This document shows positions 24,851-36,986 of a DNA stretch of 64,000 nucleotides, piece by piece. Every line of letters starts with the position of its first letter. Positions within the stretch are counted from its first letter, which is position 1. The DNA is taken from NCBI GenBank assembly GCA_037179335.1, contig JAKZHN010000004.1, forward strand, positions 1,302,001 through 1,366,000. Reading direction: 5' to 3'. Origin of the DNA: Cyclaneusma minus (taxonomy: Eukaryota > Ascomycota > Leotiomycetes > Marthamycetales > Marthamycetaceae). A model generated the notes under the pieces. It worked only from the letters and a program-made list of their open reading frames with translations. It had not been told where the DNA came from and ran no database searches. A program made the translations under genes and the position numbers.

Positions 24851-27133
24851 TCACCTAACCGGGATCTCCCAAGCACCCCGCCCATCCTCCTCATCATCGC
24901 TATCCCACTCCACCAAATCCTCTTCATCATTCAGCGCCATCTGCACAAAATTTTGAATCCACGCTCTCTGCTCCTCGTCTTCTTCAAGTACTTGCATTTG
25001 TCCTCCACCGCCGCCGTTCCCTCCTCCGCCGCCGGGAATGTCAGCATCCCCCGCTGCTCCTCCGCGTGCATGTCTTCCTCTTGCAAATCCTCCCCTTCCA
25101 CCCATCCCTCGTCCATTCGCATTGCCTCTCACCGGACGTGCCGGGGCTTCACGAGCACGCCCCATAGCTGGGAAAGCTGCCGCGTTTCCACGAAAACCAA
25201 CCATGTTTATGTTTCCACGCCCCACAATTCTTACTTGAACGCGGGGATCACGGAAGGGATGAGGAGCCCCGCGACCGCGCACGCCTCCTCCACGCACGCC
25301 TCCTCCGCCTCGGGCATTTCCGCGACCACCACGAACCCCACCGCGACCTCCACGGCCGCGTTGAACTCCGAATTCTGGAGGAGGAACGATTGCCGGCGGT
25401 GCCGCCGGTCTGCCATTGTCAAAAATTTGCAAGACTAGGGGGGCGATGCGTTGAACGGGCGGTACGGGAGCAGCTGGAGGAGCAGCTGCTGGGTCGATGA
25501 CCCCGTGTGGGGCCCTGGCGGCTGGATCTACTTCGCGTAGTATCTCTATCGGCTCATCATCCTCGTCATCCTCAACATCATCATCAAACGCATGATATTC
25601 ATCCGGCCTTTCTCCCGGCGCCAAATGTCCCATATTATTCCCACCCGCATACGCATACCCCACATAATCACCATCCCCTCCCTCCAGCTCCCAAAGCCGC
25701 ATATAGCACTTCGTCTCAACAGTATTGAAATGCTTGTACGGATTCCCCGGCTCCAGCCAACTAGAGCACAGGTAGCAGAAATGCGTATTACACCTGCTGC
25801 AAATCATATGATTGCAACCATGCGTTTTCTGGCTCGGCGCTGCACAGGTAGGACACAGCGAAGTGTGCAATTTGATGTATTCCATCGACGCTTTTTCTTC
25901 TTCGGTAAGTTCTTCGTTGCTGCGAGGTGGGGTGCAGGCTTGTAGGGAACCGTGCCAGCCTTGTAAGCAGCGGGAACAGAAGGCGTAGGCGCAGTCTTCG
26001 CAGATACACAGGAGATCGTCGCCGGAGACGTAGTTTTTCTTCTTCTTGGCTTGCTTTTCGCCTGTCTGGACGACTTCTTCTTCCTTTTCGGACTCTTCAG
26101 AGTCGCTGGCTTCGACGATTTCGAGACCTTCGGGTTTGCGGTGCTTTTTGGAGCGGGCGGCTCCTTGGCACCATCTGCGGGGGCAGTAGACGGTGTCTTT
26201 GTCGGCTTCGAGGTCCATTTTGTGCTTCAGCATTACGTAGCGTTTTACCATGTCTTGTGAGAGCGGGATTTGGAGGAGCTCGGAGGGGCTGATCTTCATT
26301 TTGGCCTTTTTGTGCTTCTTTTGTGATTCTTCCGAGCGCTCCTTGTCGCAATTGGGTGTTAGGCATCGGACGGATGTCAGGTCACCTTCTTCGATTGCGT
26401 TGTTGTAGAAGTCTTGCAGGCACTGGACGCAGAATACGTGACCGCAGTCAAGCATTCGGTGGCATGCTAAGCCTTTCTTGGGATCTGTGTGGATATGTTA
26501 GCAAAGTTGACGGAAACGAATCCTAGCTGTTGAATGATTCTCACCCAAGCAGATTCCACAGTCAAAAGTCTCCTTCTCAAAAGCAGCCCGCTTAGCGTTG
26601 ATATCATAGTCCAGCAGGCTGATTTTGTAATCCTCCGGCACCTCCAGCGTTTTGGCCTCATCTAAAACGCCAAAAGCATTCTCCGCAGCTTGTTGTAGAT
26701 GATCGATGTAGGCAAAGACTACTTGATCATGTCCAAACTCCTCCCATAATCGCGTTCCATCTGCGCGCAGCTGGTCTAGGATTTCGCCTGAGAGCCATGC
26801 TGGGGACGTGGTGAGGTCGATGATGGGAGGTTGGCTGGAGGGATAGCCGTCGGGAAGAGTGATCTTCAGATGGAGAGGTGGCAAATAAGCCAGCTCACTG
26901 GTTTCGGTCTCGGAGACGGCATTTGAAGGTGGAGGAACTGCTGTTCCATTGCTCAGGGCAGAAGGGTCTGTCGCGAGGTTTCCATCGGCGGCTGCTGGGA
27001 AGGAGACGGGAAGCGGTTTTGCTGGGTTGACTGGCAGATCGAGAGTCGCGAAAAAGGGGTTATTCTCATCCAGGAGAATCTCGGGAAAGATGGCAGAGAT
27101 GGCAGATAATTCGACTTCGCGCTCGTCCTCCAT
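24851..27133 (-). CDS. RWD-RING-IBR-RING2 (RBR) E3 ubiquitin ligase, RNF14/ITT1-like
   Basis: Two exons, 27133-26545 and 26484-24851, joined by a 60-bp intron (GTGAGA...CACACAG); 740 residues. Residues 1-165 are an RWD domain (MEDEREVELSAISAIFPE, PPLHLKITLPDGYPSSQPP). RING1 starts at CGICL just before the intron and continues CHRMLDCGHVFCVQCL; the IBR follows a Lys/Glu-rich linker (CICEDCAYAFCSRC). RING2 (about 407-436) is LCPTCAAP...HGCNHMICSRC...FCYLC, with probable catalytic Cys420 in GCNHM. This order is that of RNF14 and yeast ITT1, which accept ubiquitin on RING2 Cys. The tail is unusual: an acidic patch, an RGG/GRG-rich tract (about residues 575-690) and an acidic end (DLVEWDSDDEED). 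An in-frame ATG at 27151 would add six residues. It is divergent to CAX4. Confidence 0.92.
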
Positions 27134-27292
27134 CGTGGGGCTTCTGGTCACCGGCGGGGCGATAGAGCCAGGGAGACAGTGGATTGAGGTAGAGTTCTCA
27201 TGAGGGCGAGAGTGGCGGAAGTAGAGAACAAATAGTTCGGAATATTCGAGAATAAGGTAAAGGTAGGTATTTTCGTCCGAGAGCGACAGCCG

Positions 27293-27344
27293 GCGACTCT
27301 TGCGGGCGACTCTTGCGGGCGACTCTTGCGGGCGACTCTTGCGG
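27293..27344 (+). repeat. 13-bp minisatellite, four perfect units
   Basis: Unit gcgactcttgcgg repeated four times with no mismatch, then gcga begins a broken fifth. It sits in the roughly 590-bp shared promoter between the divergent RBR ligase and CAX4 genes, nearer the ligase. Confidence 0.95.
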
Positions 27345-27663
27345 GCGAATCAACCTGACGTTGTCATCGATTGAGAGGTTTTTGATATCCGCTTTAAGCC
27401 GCCACGCCGATTCTGCTTCGGGCGGATAAGGCGGCGGGCGCAGGGACACTAAGCTCGATGGGGCTAGCGCGGAACGTGGGAATCAACATGTGAACATTGA
27501 TGGTTTCTGTACAACGCGGTCGATAACCGACAACCCGCGACAACATCGTCGAGCCGATGCTACTTTCTGTCACGATTGTTTGGTCCAAGATCCAATCTTG
27601 AAGGACATACTCGCGCTATTTAACACGTACGCTGTGTTCTCTGGGACCTCCCAAACCGAGCAA

Positions 27664-27670
27664 TATAAAT
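27664..27670 (+). promoter_or_regulatory. TATA-like box of the CAX4 gene
   Basis: TATAAAT 57 bp upstream of the CAX4 start codon, a usual distance for a short fungal 5' UTR. Motif evidence only. Confidence 0.5.
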
Positions 27671-27726
27671 ACGTGGGATCAAGAACCTAGGAGGAGCATG
27701 CAGAGAGCAGTTCAACTTGAGCCAAC

Positions 27727-28502
27727 ATGTCTGACACCGCTCCACTGGCATCTCTTTCCTTGACTCACGTCCATTATGTGAGCGTCTATTCTCCCTTTCA
27801 GCTACTGTACTCCACGCCGACTGACACAAACCGCAGGACCCCACCGACCCTGTCTCATATTTCTGCGCCTGGCTCGCCCTTGTCCCCCAAGGTCTCTGCG
27901 TCGTCTACGCAACCCTAATCTGGTCAACCCGCGAAATCGAAATCCTCCTCATGTTCGCCGGCCAAATGGCCTGCGAAGGTCTAAACTTCGCTCTCAAGCG
28001 GCTCATCAAAGAAGAACGTCCGAAACAGATGTACGGCAAAGGCTACGGCATGCCTTCCTCCCATTCGCAATTCGTGGCCTTTTTCTCGGTCGCTTTGACG
28101 CTGTTTTTGCTGTTTAGACATACGCCGCCGAAGAATCCGGGGAAGGGACATACGCCGCTGAGTTTGGTGGTTAGGGTGGGATTGTCAGGGGTGGTGGTGG
28201 GGAATGCGGTGTTGGTGGCTTGGAGTAGGCTGTATTTGAATTATCATACCGATAAACAGGTGGTGGTGGGGTGTGCGGCGGGGGCGGTGAGTGCGGTGGT
28301 GTGGTTTGTGGCTACGACGGTGCTGAGGAAGACGGGGTGGTTGGAGTGGGGGCTAGATACTTGGATTGCGAGGGCGTTTCGGATGAGAGATCTGGTTGTC
28401 GAGGAGGATTTGTGCCAGTCGGGGTGGGAGAAGTGGGAAACTAAGAGGGCGTTGAGGCAAAGCAAGAAGAGTAAGATGGGTGGGAAGCCCAAGAAGTCAT
28501 AG
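27727..28502 (+). CDS. Dolichyl-diphosphatase, CAX4/DOLPP1 family (PAP2 superfamily)
   Basis: Exons 27727-27777 and 27837-28502, with a 59-bp intron (GTGAGC...ACCGCAG, branch-like CTGAC), give 238 residues. Exon 1 encodes MSDTAPLASLSLTHVHY and exon 2 resumes DPTDPVSYFCAWLALVPQG, the conserved family start. Phosphatase motifs are all present: K71-x6-R78-P79 (KRLIKEERP), GMPSSHSQF (His93) and SRLYLNYHT (S147-H154). Four to five hydrophobic segments fit the ER multi-pass fold. The enzyme removes a phosphate from dolichyl diphosphate on the lumenal side so the carrier is recycled for N-glycosylation. The C-terminus is Lys-rich (KKSKMGGKPKKS). The first exon is very short, so naive prediction would start at the internal ATG at 27951. 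Confidence 0.94.
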
Positions 28503-29593
28503 CATGTTTGAATGGATCAGTCAGGAAGCGATCGCGGACTACGAACACTTGATTTATAGGGTCTTGTGACGGTGTCGATGATAAGGTTGCTGATGGTGGG
28601 AGGGGTGGGAGGCTAGAAACGGGTTCGCCAAGCTCTGATTCTCGCCATGACGTTAGTTGATGCTCTTGCTGACATCGTCACCAGGGTCGTGACGGTCTGC
28701 GAAAGCTCCAGTCGCTCATCGATATTCCCCTCGTCTCCACTTACTAGGTAGCAAGTCACCACCTGGGATCTGATGAACATATGTTCTTCAGCGGGTGCTT
28801 TTCCTTGCATTTTCTTCCAGTCTGGCCGCCGATGTTCCAAGGTTGCAAGTCTGATCGGTCTTCACGATGCAAGAACATGGAATGGTGCTATGGTGAAGCT
28901 CCTATATGCTGCAACGTCAGTCCAGGCTTGCTCCCGATCTTTCTCGATGAGCTTCACCCACCATACTCATAGATTCAGGCCTTTTCATTTAGCTTCTTCT
29001 TCATCGTTGAGCCCGGTGCCAAAGATTCTGCTTCTTGAGGTCAAAGTTCCTTAGAAGCTCTGAAAAATCTGTCTATGGAGGTCTCGAGGAATCTGCCAGC
29101 GGCATCTCGAAATATTTGGACTGCCTGATTCTTCATTCCCTTGGCCTCATCAACTCTTTATTTGCTCTTCCTACATTTAGATCTCTTCCTTTTCCCCCAG
29201 ACTCTCACTCCTCGACCCTCTGTCTGAATGTTGGCAGCAATACACAATCCGTTCCTCACAATCTCCATTTTGGATACACTCTTCTCGAAGACCGCGAAAG
29301 CTACCTCACTTCGCGGAGGAGTCGCCGCGAAGTCTCGGCTTCAGCCTCACTCCCGATAAGACCCACTGCCGATAAGACTAACGATTGAACTCAATTCTGG
29401 GGTCGACGCGTGGCACGTGCAGACGACGCGTGAATCTTTCAACTAAGTTCACAAGTCCGCTCCACTACAACTCGATACGGCGAGTTCATCCGACCAGTCT
29501 CTACGACGAACACTCTGTGACTCTACAGCATCGCAACTAGTCTCGCTCGACATCGGATTCCAGCCAACGCAACATCACGGTTGCATCTTCAGC
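28503..29593. other. Intergenic stretch, no gene confidently seen
   Basis: A minus-strand frame of 75 residues (28613-28840) is the most protein-like (charged start MEHRRPDWKKMQ) but has no recognised domain or partner exon. Everything else is overlapping short frames. Confidence 0.4.
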
Positions 29594-31331
29594 ATGGCCA
29601 TTCTCGAGCTACTGGATATGGCCAGGTGGAAGTAAGGGTGCAGAGGTATCCAATCAAATCTACCCCAGAGTACTTCGAAGAACATGGCGGTATCGACGAC
29701 CGAGACAGGATCCCTGACACAAGGACTCGCTACATCGCCTGCACTGGCGGTGAGCAGTTCTGCATCAGCATAAAGTTGCTCAAAGGGTTCAAATGGGGAG
29801 AATACGATGAGGCTCGCGCTCGTTTGAACATCGGCTCTCATGCCGAAGAAGCCACTTCTATATTCAAGAAGCCGACATCAGCTAAGGAGTTATCAAGCGA
29901 TTTGCTGTTTCACAACAGAAGTGATAACGTTTTGGTGGGACAAAAGTGGTACACAGGTGACACGGATCTCAAGTTTCGTTTCTCGAAAGTTACTAGCAGT
30001 AAGTCTTCCCACGGCCCAATGGCTTCACAACTCACAACTTCTAGACCCAGAACTTCGCCGAGGTCAGTTCGATAGATCGGGACTTGATCCGACTGTCAGT
30101 ACTCAAATCGAAGTCAAGTTTCTTCTAGCGCGAAAGCTGCGTTCCATTACGCCCCCGCCCCCTACCAACAAGTCTGGAAAGATACCTAGTTCTGTAGACG
30201 AGAAGAGCTTGCACGAGTCGGGTATCTCTGCACTCTCGGTATTCTCTGGGCTTGGTGGTGGCGTTCAAGCCACTTGGGCCTCATACGATGAGTCTAACAA
30301 ACTCCACTTTAACTTCAAGTACCGATCTCGCGGTATGCTGCTCTTTTTGTATCTTCAAAACCCTTATGGCTAACACATGCTCTAGACTTCATCGAGCTCA
30401 AGAATCTTGTCGCCAAATGCGCTGTTCCTTTGGAATACTATGCATGGGACTCACTGGACGACAGAGAGCGCAAACAAGCTCTGTCAACTGCAAGTAAGTC
30501 TGCAATACCACTCCGCAACTCTAGTCATACTAATGTGAGCTTAGTCTTATCATCAAAGCATCGTTCAACTCGAACGCAATGATATAGCTGGACAAGCTCT
30601 CGCCCGCAGCTTCGACTATCAGCACCTCACTGCCGATGACCCATGCGAATGGCTTCCCTGGGATCGCATGTTACCCACAGAGAGGCAAGGCAGATTCAAC
30701 AGTCTTCAGACTTTCAAGAGAGAGATGGAGCGGGTGAAGGACTTGAACACGAACAAGGGAAAGAGCAACAACGATGATGAGACGCTGAGGCTTTATCGCT
30801 TGATGGTCCCTGGCAAAGAGAGATTTACTATGCCTGGAGATTCGAGTCTCTTTGGGCAGGACTGGCCAGCAGTGTCTGCTATATCAAAAATATCGGCAGC
30901 AACTTCGAAGAAGAGGAGGGATGAGCTGGCTGGCTTTGAGGATGTTCCTCTCAAGAGAGGAAAGGTCATAGTTGAGAAAAATGAGGGTGCGTTCTCAAGC
31001 TCCTGTGTCTTTGTAACGATTATACTAATCTTCTGGAGCAGAGGTCCTAGTGATTGATCTTACGGATGGGAAGGATGGCCCATCAGCCTCTGGAAACACC
31101 GGGGGAGGACCAGGTAGTGGCCAAACGCCCTCCCCGGCTGGAACACAAGAAACCTCCAAGGTTTCCCAGGCCGCCAAGCACAAGGACGAGCTGGCAAGTC
31201 TCTTACGGGAACAGGAAAGGCTGGCTGAGGAGGAAGAAGCTGAAAAGAGACTCGCGGAGAACAGGAGAAAGCGGAATGAGGTGGAAGACAAACTGCAGAA
31301 GCTGCAAGACGCTGAACGGGATGGCGCTTGA
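29594..31331 (+). CDS. Multi-exon protein resembling the DUF7918 family, 5' end out of frame
   Basis: Downstream exons join in one frame: to 29998, 30045-30332, 30386-30489, 30545-30986, 31042-31331. Introns 1, 2 and 4 are GT-AG (46-55 bp). Intron 3 keeps frame only as GC-AG (GCAAGT donor at 30490, TACTAAT branch, TTAG); the nearby GTAAGT at 30494 would shift frame. The N-terminal part (QVEVRVQRYPI, RTRYIACTGGEQFCISIKLL, VLVGQKWYTGDTDLKFRFSK) resembles fungal DUF7918 proteins of unknown function. These usually start MAI-x(n)-EV, and an ATG at 29594 gives MAILELLDMAR, but one base out of frame with QVEVRV. The C-terminus is a charged coiled coil (about 75 residues) ending in RDGA. Function unknown. 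Either an undetected exon, a sequencing indel or a real frameshift explains the start. Confidence 0.7.
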
Positions 31332-33421
31332 ACGTTCCATCATCCGTCATCCTGGCGTTTCCCACAGCACAAGCATTTCTCAAGTCTGAACCGAGCGCAG
31401 GAAAGTCATTGCGACTCGTGTCTACGGCTTCGGAACACTGCGAATGCTACTCCACGTTGTTATGGACATCTCCATATCCTCCCCATCGTGGCGAATTCAT
31501 CGAGACCTGCTTGGCCGTCTTCCCGTTTACCAGCTCGGGGGTTTCACTCAGATATTGAGAAACGTCAAAGACACCTCCAGCAAACCACAGCATTCTTCAA
31601 TCTCCGTCACCTCGCCTTCACGCCTACTTCAATTTTCCTCTCTCTTTCGAACTCGCGGACACCGCTCACACAAGACATGCTCGGGCTCTCAAGCCCTCAC
31701 TGTTCCGTGCTGATAGTGTGGACTCTTCATCGAAAATCATCAGGTACTCTTTACTCATGCTTTGTTTTCTCCGTCTTTCCCCAGCCTCGTTTCTCGGGCT
31801 AGGTTCGTTCTTGGAGTCAAGTCACGGCGTTCGGACGTGCACTGCATTGCTTCGAGCGGGGAGGATTCGGGAGGTCAAGGCGAAAATCGGGTTCGAGGGA
31901 CGGCGCATTCCTTTCCAAAAGCGGGCTCTGGTCTTTCAGCCGCTACCAATATGGCCACACGGAGGAAACTTGCTTTGATTTGAATCAATTGAGGTGGGTA
32001 ACGAGCGTCAAAAGTTCTTGAAAGAACTTCGGGCACCACGCCTACCAAAGTTCGACGCCAGAAATAAAAATGCTTCTAGCTTCAGCGAGCTCTTCTTATG
32101 CAGGTGGAAACTGGAAGTGAAGACCTGCGTGCGTGTGTTTCGCTCTTGATAACAGCTTGCCTGGCTGTAAGTGAGATTTCATACTGAGGTACCAGATGCT
32201 GCGGTCTTGGATCATCCTAGCGTAGTCTCGAAGATCAGAGCTAAGTCCTCGGGAATTCGCAAGTTCGAGTTGCTGATACTGCCGCATCTTATAGAGTACT
32301 TGACATCTTGGGCTTCTGACATAGATCCCGCGATGGACTGGAAGATTATTCTTAGGTGAGAGAATCCAGTTTCTCTACCATTCTGTGTTAGCATCGACCA
32401 TGACTCCCTAGGCAAATTTAGGGGAGAATAGGTGAGCTGCAGCTGAGCTCCACGCCAGGTTCTACTCATCCGTTTTTTCTTCCAGCAACCTCTCTAGATC
32501 CATCCTTGTACTCCACCTAATTTTCGGCGCATGCGTCTTCCCCGACTCTGCGAGTTTGTTGTTATCCCTTCAATCTCGCTATCAATATTTCGAAAATTGA
32601 CGAAAATTGACGATATGACTGTGGCACTAGGTACTTCCTCGTCGCCTGCGTGAACATCCGTTCCCTCACACCAGTGCGACAAAACAAGATCCAGTGAATC
32701 TTCGAGTGCTTTCATTGCCAGGCCGTATATTATTATTAGTTTTCGCCCTTCCTCTCGGGAGATCGCATATGCCAAAGAAACAGGCCCTCTCTGGAAGCCC
32801 TCATGATCCGCGTTTGATTGGGGTGGCCTTCCAGTATGCCATTCTTCACATACCAGAATCCGATATATCTGATTTCTGCGGCCGTCTCATCGTTAAGTTG
32901 GACCGTCATATTCGTCGATAATACACACATACCTGAATCAGACCTGCAAATTCGACCTATGAGGAAACCATGGAAACAAACGACAGGCTTTGTCCGGTTA
33001 TAGGTGGGCATCCACAGAATACTTATTGCGCTGTCAATGGGGGCTGAAACGGTAGCCGGCTTTTGAAAGTCCGCTTCAGCAAGCGTTTTTCGAAATCCCG
33101 TTAACGTGTAACGTACCCAGACGATGGCACAGGCGCACTGAGTTCAGCCTTCGTTATTATTAGATATGGGGGCCTGGAAAACCTCGCCAAGTCTCGCTCC
33201 CAGAACCATTCTTCTTTTTCTCGTCTCCTACTTTCTGTCTCCTTCCCAGAGTCAGAATCAAGCTTTGAATTTCAGCATCATATAGCTTCGCCGCTTACTA
33301 CTTGCCTACTTTTACCAGACCTGTACACACCCCACCTAGTGACTTTTTTTTCTCCCATATGGCATTATAGCATCATTCTCCTTGTGCTCACTTTTTCAAC
33401 CCAAGTATCCTCGGACAGTCA
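31332..33421. other. Intergenic stretch to the island edge, no gene seen
   Basis: About 2.1 kb of ordinary composition with only overlapping short frames (up to 104 residues) and no recognised domain. Composition falls sharply after about 33530. Confidence 0.5.
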
Positions 33422-33607
33422 TGTAGGGGTTTTATATAGGACGAGTCACCTGATAGCGCGTGGCCCGGAGGGCATTGGCCCGACGCAAGGGAGCTTGCAG
33501 GAGGGTTGCAAATGAAGGAAATTAAGGTTAAAAAAGCTTAATTCCCCTTTTTTTCTCTCTTTTCTCATTTTTATTAATTTAAAGCTATTAGATGGCTTAA
33601 AAAGTTA
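33422..33607 (+). repeat. LTR-like direct repeat E, left copy at the island edge
   Basis: Direct partner of 58181-58363. It starts TGTAGGGGTTTTATATAGG and shares gggcattggcccgacgc, a polypyrimidine run (cccctttttttctctctttt) and agctattagatggcttaaaaa. The first half is GC-normal while the second half is AT-rich, so the copy straddles the composition boundary. If these are LTRs, the enclosed element would be about 5.3 kb once the nested copia elements are subtracted. No matching 5-bp target duplication was found. Confidence 0.6.
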
Positions 33608-33810
33608 TTAATTTATTAAAAACTCTTTTCAAATTATTAAATAACCCACTTTAATACCTTTGCCAAGCCAATATAATTTAAATTTATAATTTTACGCCAG
33701 TTCGCGGCTTTGCTACCTAAGAAAGGGTTTTTAAAAGGAAAGGCAAGGCTATCCTATGGAAAGATTTAATTGCAAAAAAAACTCGAGCTTTAAAATCCAT
33801 TAAAGGACGC

Positions 33811-33858
33811 AATAAAGCTTGTAATAAAGCTTGCGATAAAGCCCGTAATAAAGCCCGA
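33811..33858 (+). repeat. 12-bp tandem repeat, four units
   Basis: Units aataaagcttgt, aataaagcttgc, gataaagcccgt, aataaagcccga. Differences between units are mostly transitions, as expected if RIP acted on an originally uniform array. Confidence 0.8.
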
Positions 33859-36470
33859 AATGGATTCTTCGCTAACGCCAATTAAATTTATTTTAAAAAT
33901 AAACAAAGCAAAACTCTTAATAATAATTAAAATAACGCTATTGCAGCTAATGCCAATAAAGCTGCCAATGCCCAAAATAACGACGTTAAAAAAATTAAAA
34001 ATAATAAGCTTACGCTATTATTTTGCCAATGCCGTTTTACCGCTATAAATTTTGCTTAGATATTTGCTAATATTTTTTAAGGCTTTTCCAAGCAATTCGA
34101 TTTTGCCGGATTTATTAATTGCCTTATATAGTTTTTCCAATTTGAAAAAAATAATAAATAATTTTCTTTTGCCCTTTAGCCTTTTTTTTTATATTTAGTA
34201 TATTGCTTTAGGTAAATATGTTTTTTAAATTGCCAATAGCAGCTTTTTACTATTTTATTTTGCCCGTTTTTATAATTGCGCTGTTAAATTCAATATTAAT
34301 ATAACGTTTATTTTGAAAATAAAAGAATTAAATAATTTAAAAACCAAAGCAAGGGTTTTAAATTTGGCAAAAATAAAAAAATCTAAATAGTTTTTTTTTG
34401 ATTTATTTTTTTATTTTTTAAAATATTTATATTGGTAAAATCTTTAACAAAGCTTTTATTATTGCTTTATTTAAATTTATAATAAATATTATTTGCTTGG
34501 CCTTTATTTATAACTGGGAATATGCTATATTTTATTTAGTTTTAAATATTTATAAAAAATATTAATTAATAGTTTTTATAATTTCTATATTTGGAAAATT
34601 ACAATAAATAAATTGTATAATTATTATTATAATTATTTATGCGGCAGCTTTATAAATTAGCGCCCTAATAAAGGAAATAATTAGCAAGCCAATTAAGGCG
34701 TTTGTTTTTTAATTGATAAATATTTTTGATTTAATTAGCGCATTTGCAATTTAAATTCCTGCTATTGGTTTTATATTTATTTTTATTATTTTAAAAGATA
34801 TCTTGCAAAAGGATATTTAAAAAACTTAAATTCCAAATAATAAAATACAATCGGGGGCCTTTTAGCAGCAAAAGCCTTTTATATTTTTATAAAAGTATAT
34901 AGCTATATTTTAAATCCGCCGCAATCCAATATCATTTTTAAATTTCTATTATTTAATGCTATCATACTATATTTAATTAATTTTTCAATTTCGTCTTTTT
35001 TTAAATATAGGAAGCTTTTTTATATTATTATTTTATTTTTCTATTATTTATTATTTAAAATATTTTTACCTATAATGCTTTGTTTAATTATTTAAAGCTA
35101 TTACAGGAAATAATATTTAAAAACTTATTAATATATTAAATTTATTCTTTTAAAATTAATAAAAAAAATAAAAAAAATATTTAGCTTAATTGCATTTGCC
35201 CAATCGCTCCCAAATCTAGCCAATTTTTTATTATTTTATTATTAGGCCTAATTTTAAAAAGCCTTTAAGGCTGCAAAAAATTGGCGTATTATTTATTATT
35301 TATTATACTTTCTCCAACGTTTAATTAATTACTATATTTTTAAAAGATATTTAATTATTTTTTATATTTTGCGTAAAAATATTATTTAGGCGATTTAGAA
35401 AGTCGATTTTTATGGCATAATTTGTTTAAAAAAAACGCTTTTCGCATTATATTTATAACGCCGGTCCATTAATAGCTTCTTGGTCTAATTTAGGAAAGCC
35501 AAATCTTTGTTAAATATTTCCTTTTTTTAAAATTAATTATATTCCCAATTTTTTTCAAATCTTTTAATAAAGCGCTAACATAAATAATAAAAGTATAGTT
35601 TTCAAGCCCATTTTTATATTATTATTTTAATAATAATATTTTCATTTTTTTCTTGTATTTATTATATATAATATCTATAGAAAAAAACGGCTACAATTTA
35701 GTATACTTTATTTTTAAAATCCTATAAAATATAAAAAAATTAGTTAAAAAGCAAGTTATAAAAGTCCTTGGTTTTTTAATAAATATAATTATCATAATAA
35801 TATTTATTCCTTTAAAAAAATAGCGCAAATGCAAAAATTAATTATTAAATTCGCCAATTATTACGATATTGCTTTTTATAATATTTAATTCCTAATGGGA
35901 TTATTAATTTTCTATATTTTAATAATACAGTTAAAATTTGTTTTTTATAAATAATTATAAATTTTTATTATTAATTTTTAAGCTTTATATTCCTTAAAGT
36001 TTTATTGCATTTTTGCCAAAATTAAAAAAACTTGAATTTAATAAAAACATCTTTTTTTAATATAAAATAATATTCGCTTTATTGAAATTAATTGCCGCTA
36101 ATAATTTTATTTATTTACGAATGCTTTAAATATTGGCCTAGGTATATTTTATATTAATGCTTGTTTTAGGCAATATTGCAATTAGCGTTTATATATAAGC
36201 CAATTTGAAAAATCTTAAATTTGTATTATTGTTTTATTTAAATTGCTTAAATTAGCCAATGTATTGCTATTGGATTTTAATATTAATTTTTTTAAATTTA
36301 TATAATCCTAATTGCTTTTTATAAATAGGCTTTAATATAGTAAATAAAGCATTTAATTATTTATATTAATAGCATTATTATAGCTATTGGCATTACCTAA
36401 TTTACTTTATAAAATCCGGGCCAAAATAAATTATTTCGCAAATTGCTTTTTTTCATAGCGTGTTATAATA

Positions 36471-36578
36471 TATTACACGGCAACGTAGTACAGCACGTTA
36501 CCGCTAAGCTAAAGTACAAAAAACCCATAGTATTCCCGAATAAGGAAATACTTCTGCATCCAATATTTAAGCCGTATA
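36471..36578 (+). repeat. Direct duplication in AT-rich DNA, first copy
   Basis: Matches 36880-36986: tattacac, gctaagctaaagtac, aatacttctgcatcc and caatatttaagccgt blocks, with transition differences. The roughly 300 bp between the copies keeps GC-richer segments (for example about 36675-36760), unusual in this block. Confidence 0.75.
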
Positions 36579-36879
36579 ATAATTATCCCCTTTTCCGTGC
36601 TTTTATTGGCTTTAATAGAGAAGCTATTCCTAATACGCCGTTCCTATGCCATTTGGAATAATTATTATAACTAAATACTGGACCCCCAGCCACGCTCTAT
36701 AAAATCGGACTATGAAATGGCTGTCAGCTAGGTCGGCTTGGGGGGTTCAAGCCCTTTAATTTTGGCTCTTTTGGCTTATTATTCTCTTTAATTCAAATGC
36801 TTGCTTTTGCGCAAAAACCCTTTATTGAGTTTTTCAGCGTTTAAACCCCCGGCCTACTAATCGTAGTTTGGAAATTCTT

Positions 36880-36986
36880 TATTACACAGCAATATAATGC
36901 AGCCCATCACCGCTAAGCTAAAATACAAAAAACCTATAATATTCCCAAATAAAGGAATACTCCTGCACCCAATATTTAAGCCGTGT
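36880..36986 (+). repeat. Direct duplication in AT-rich DNA, second copy
   Basis: Partner of 36471-36578 in the same orientation. The copies differ in both directions, so neither is simply the unmutated parent. Confidence 0.75.

Noticed and set aside
28613..28840. Small minus-strand protein-like frame starting MEHRRPDW
   Set aside because: Charged and soluble-looking but only 75 codons, with no homologue I recognise and no partner exon; kept only as a note.
36443..36661. 72-codon frame as a gene
   Set aside because: It lies over a direct duplication, has no domain and no promoter context.
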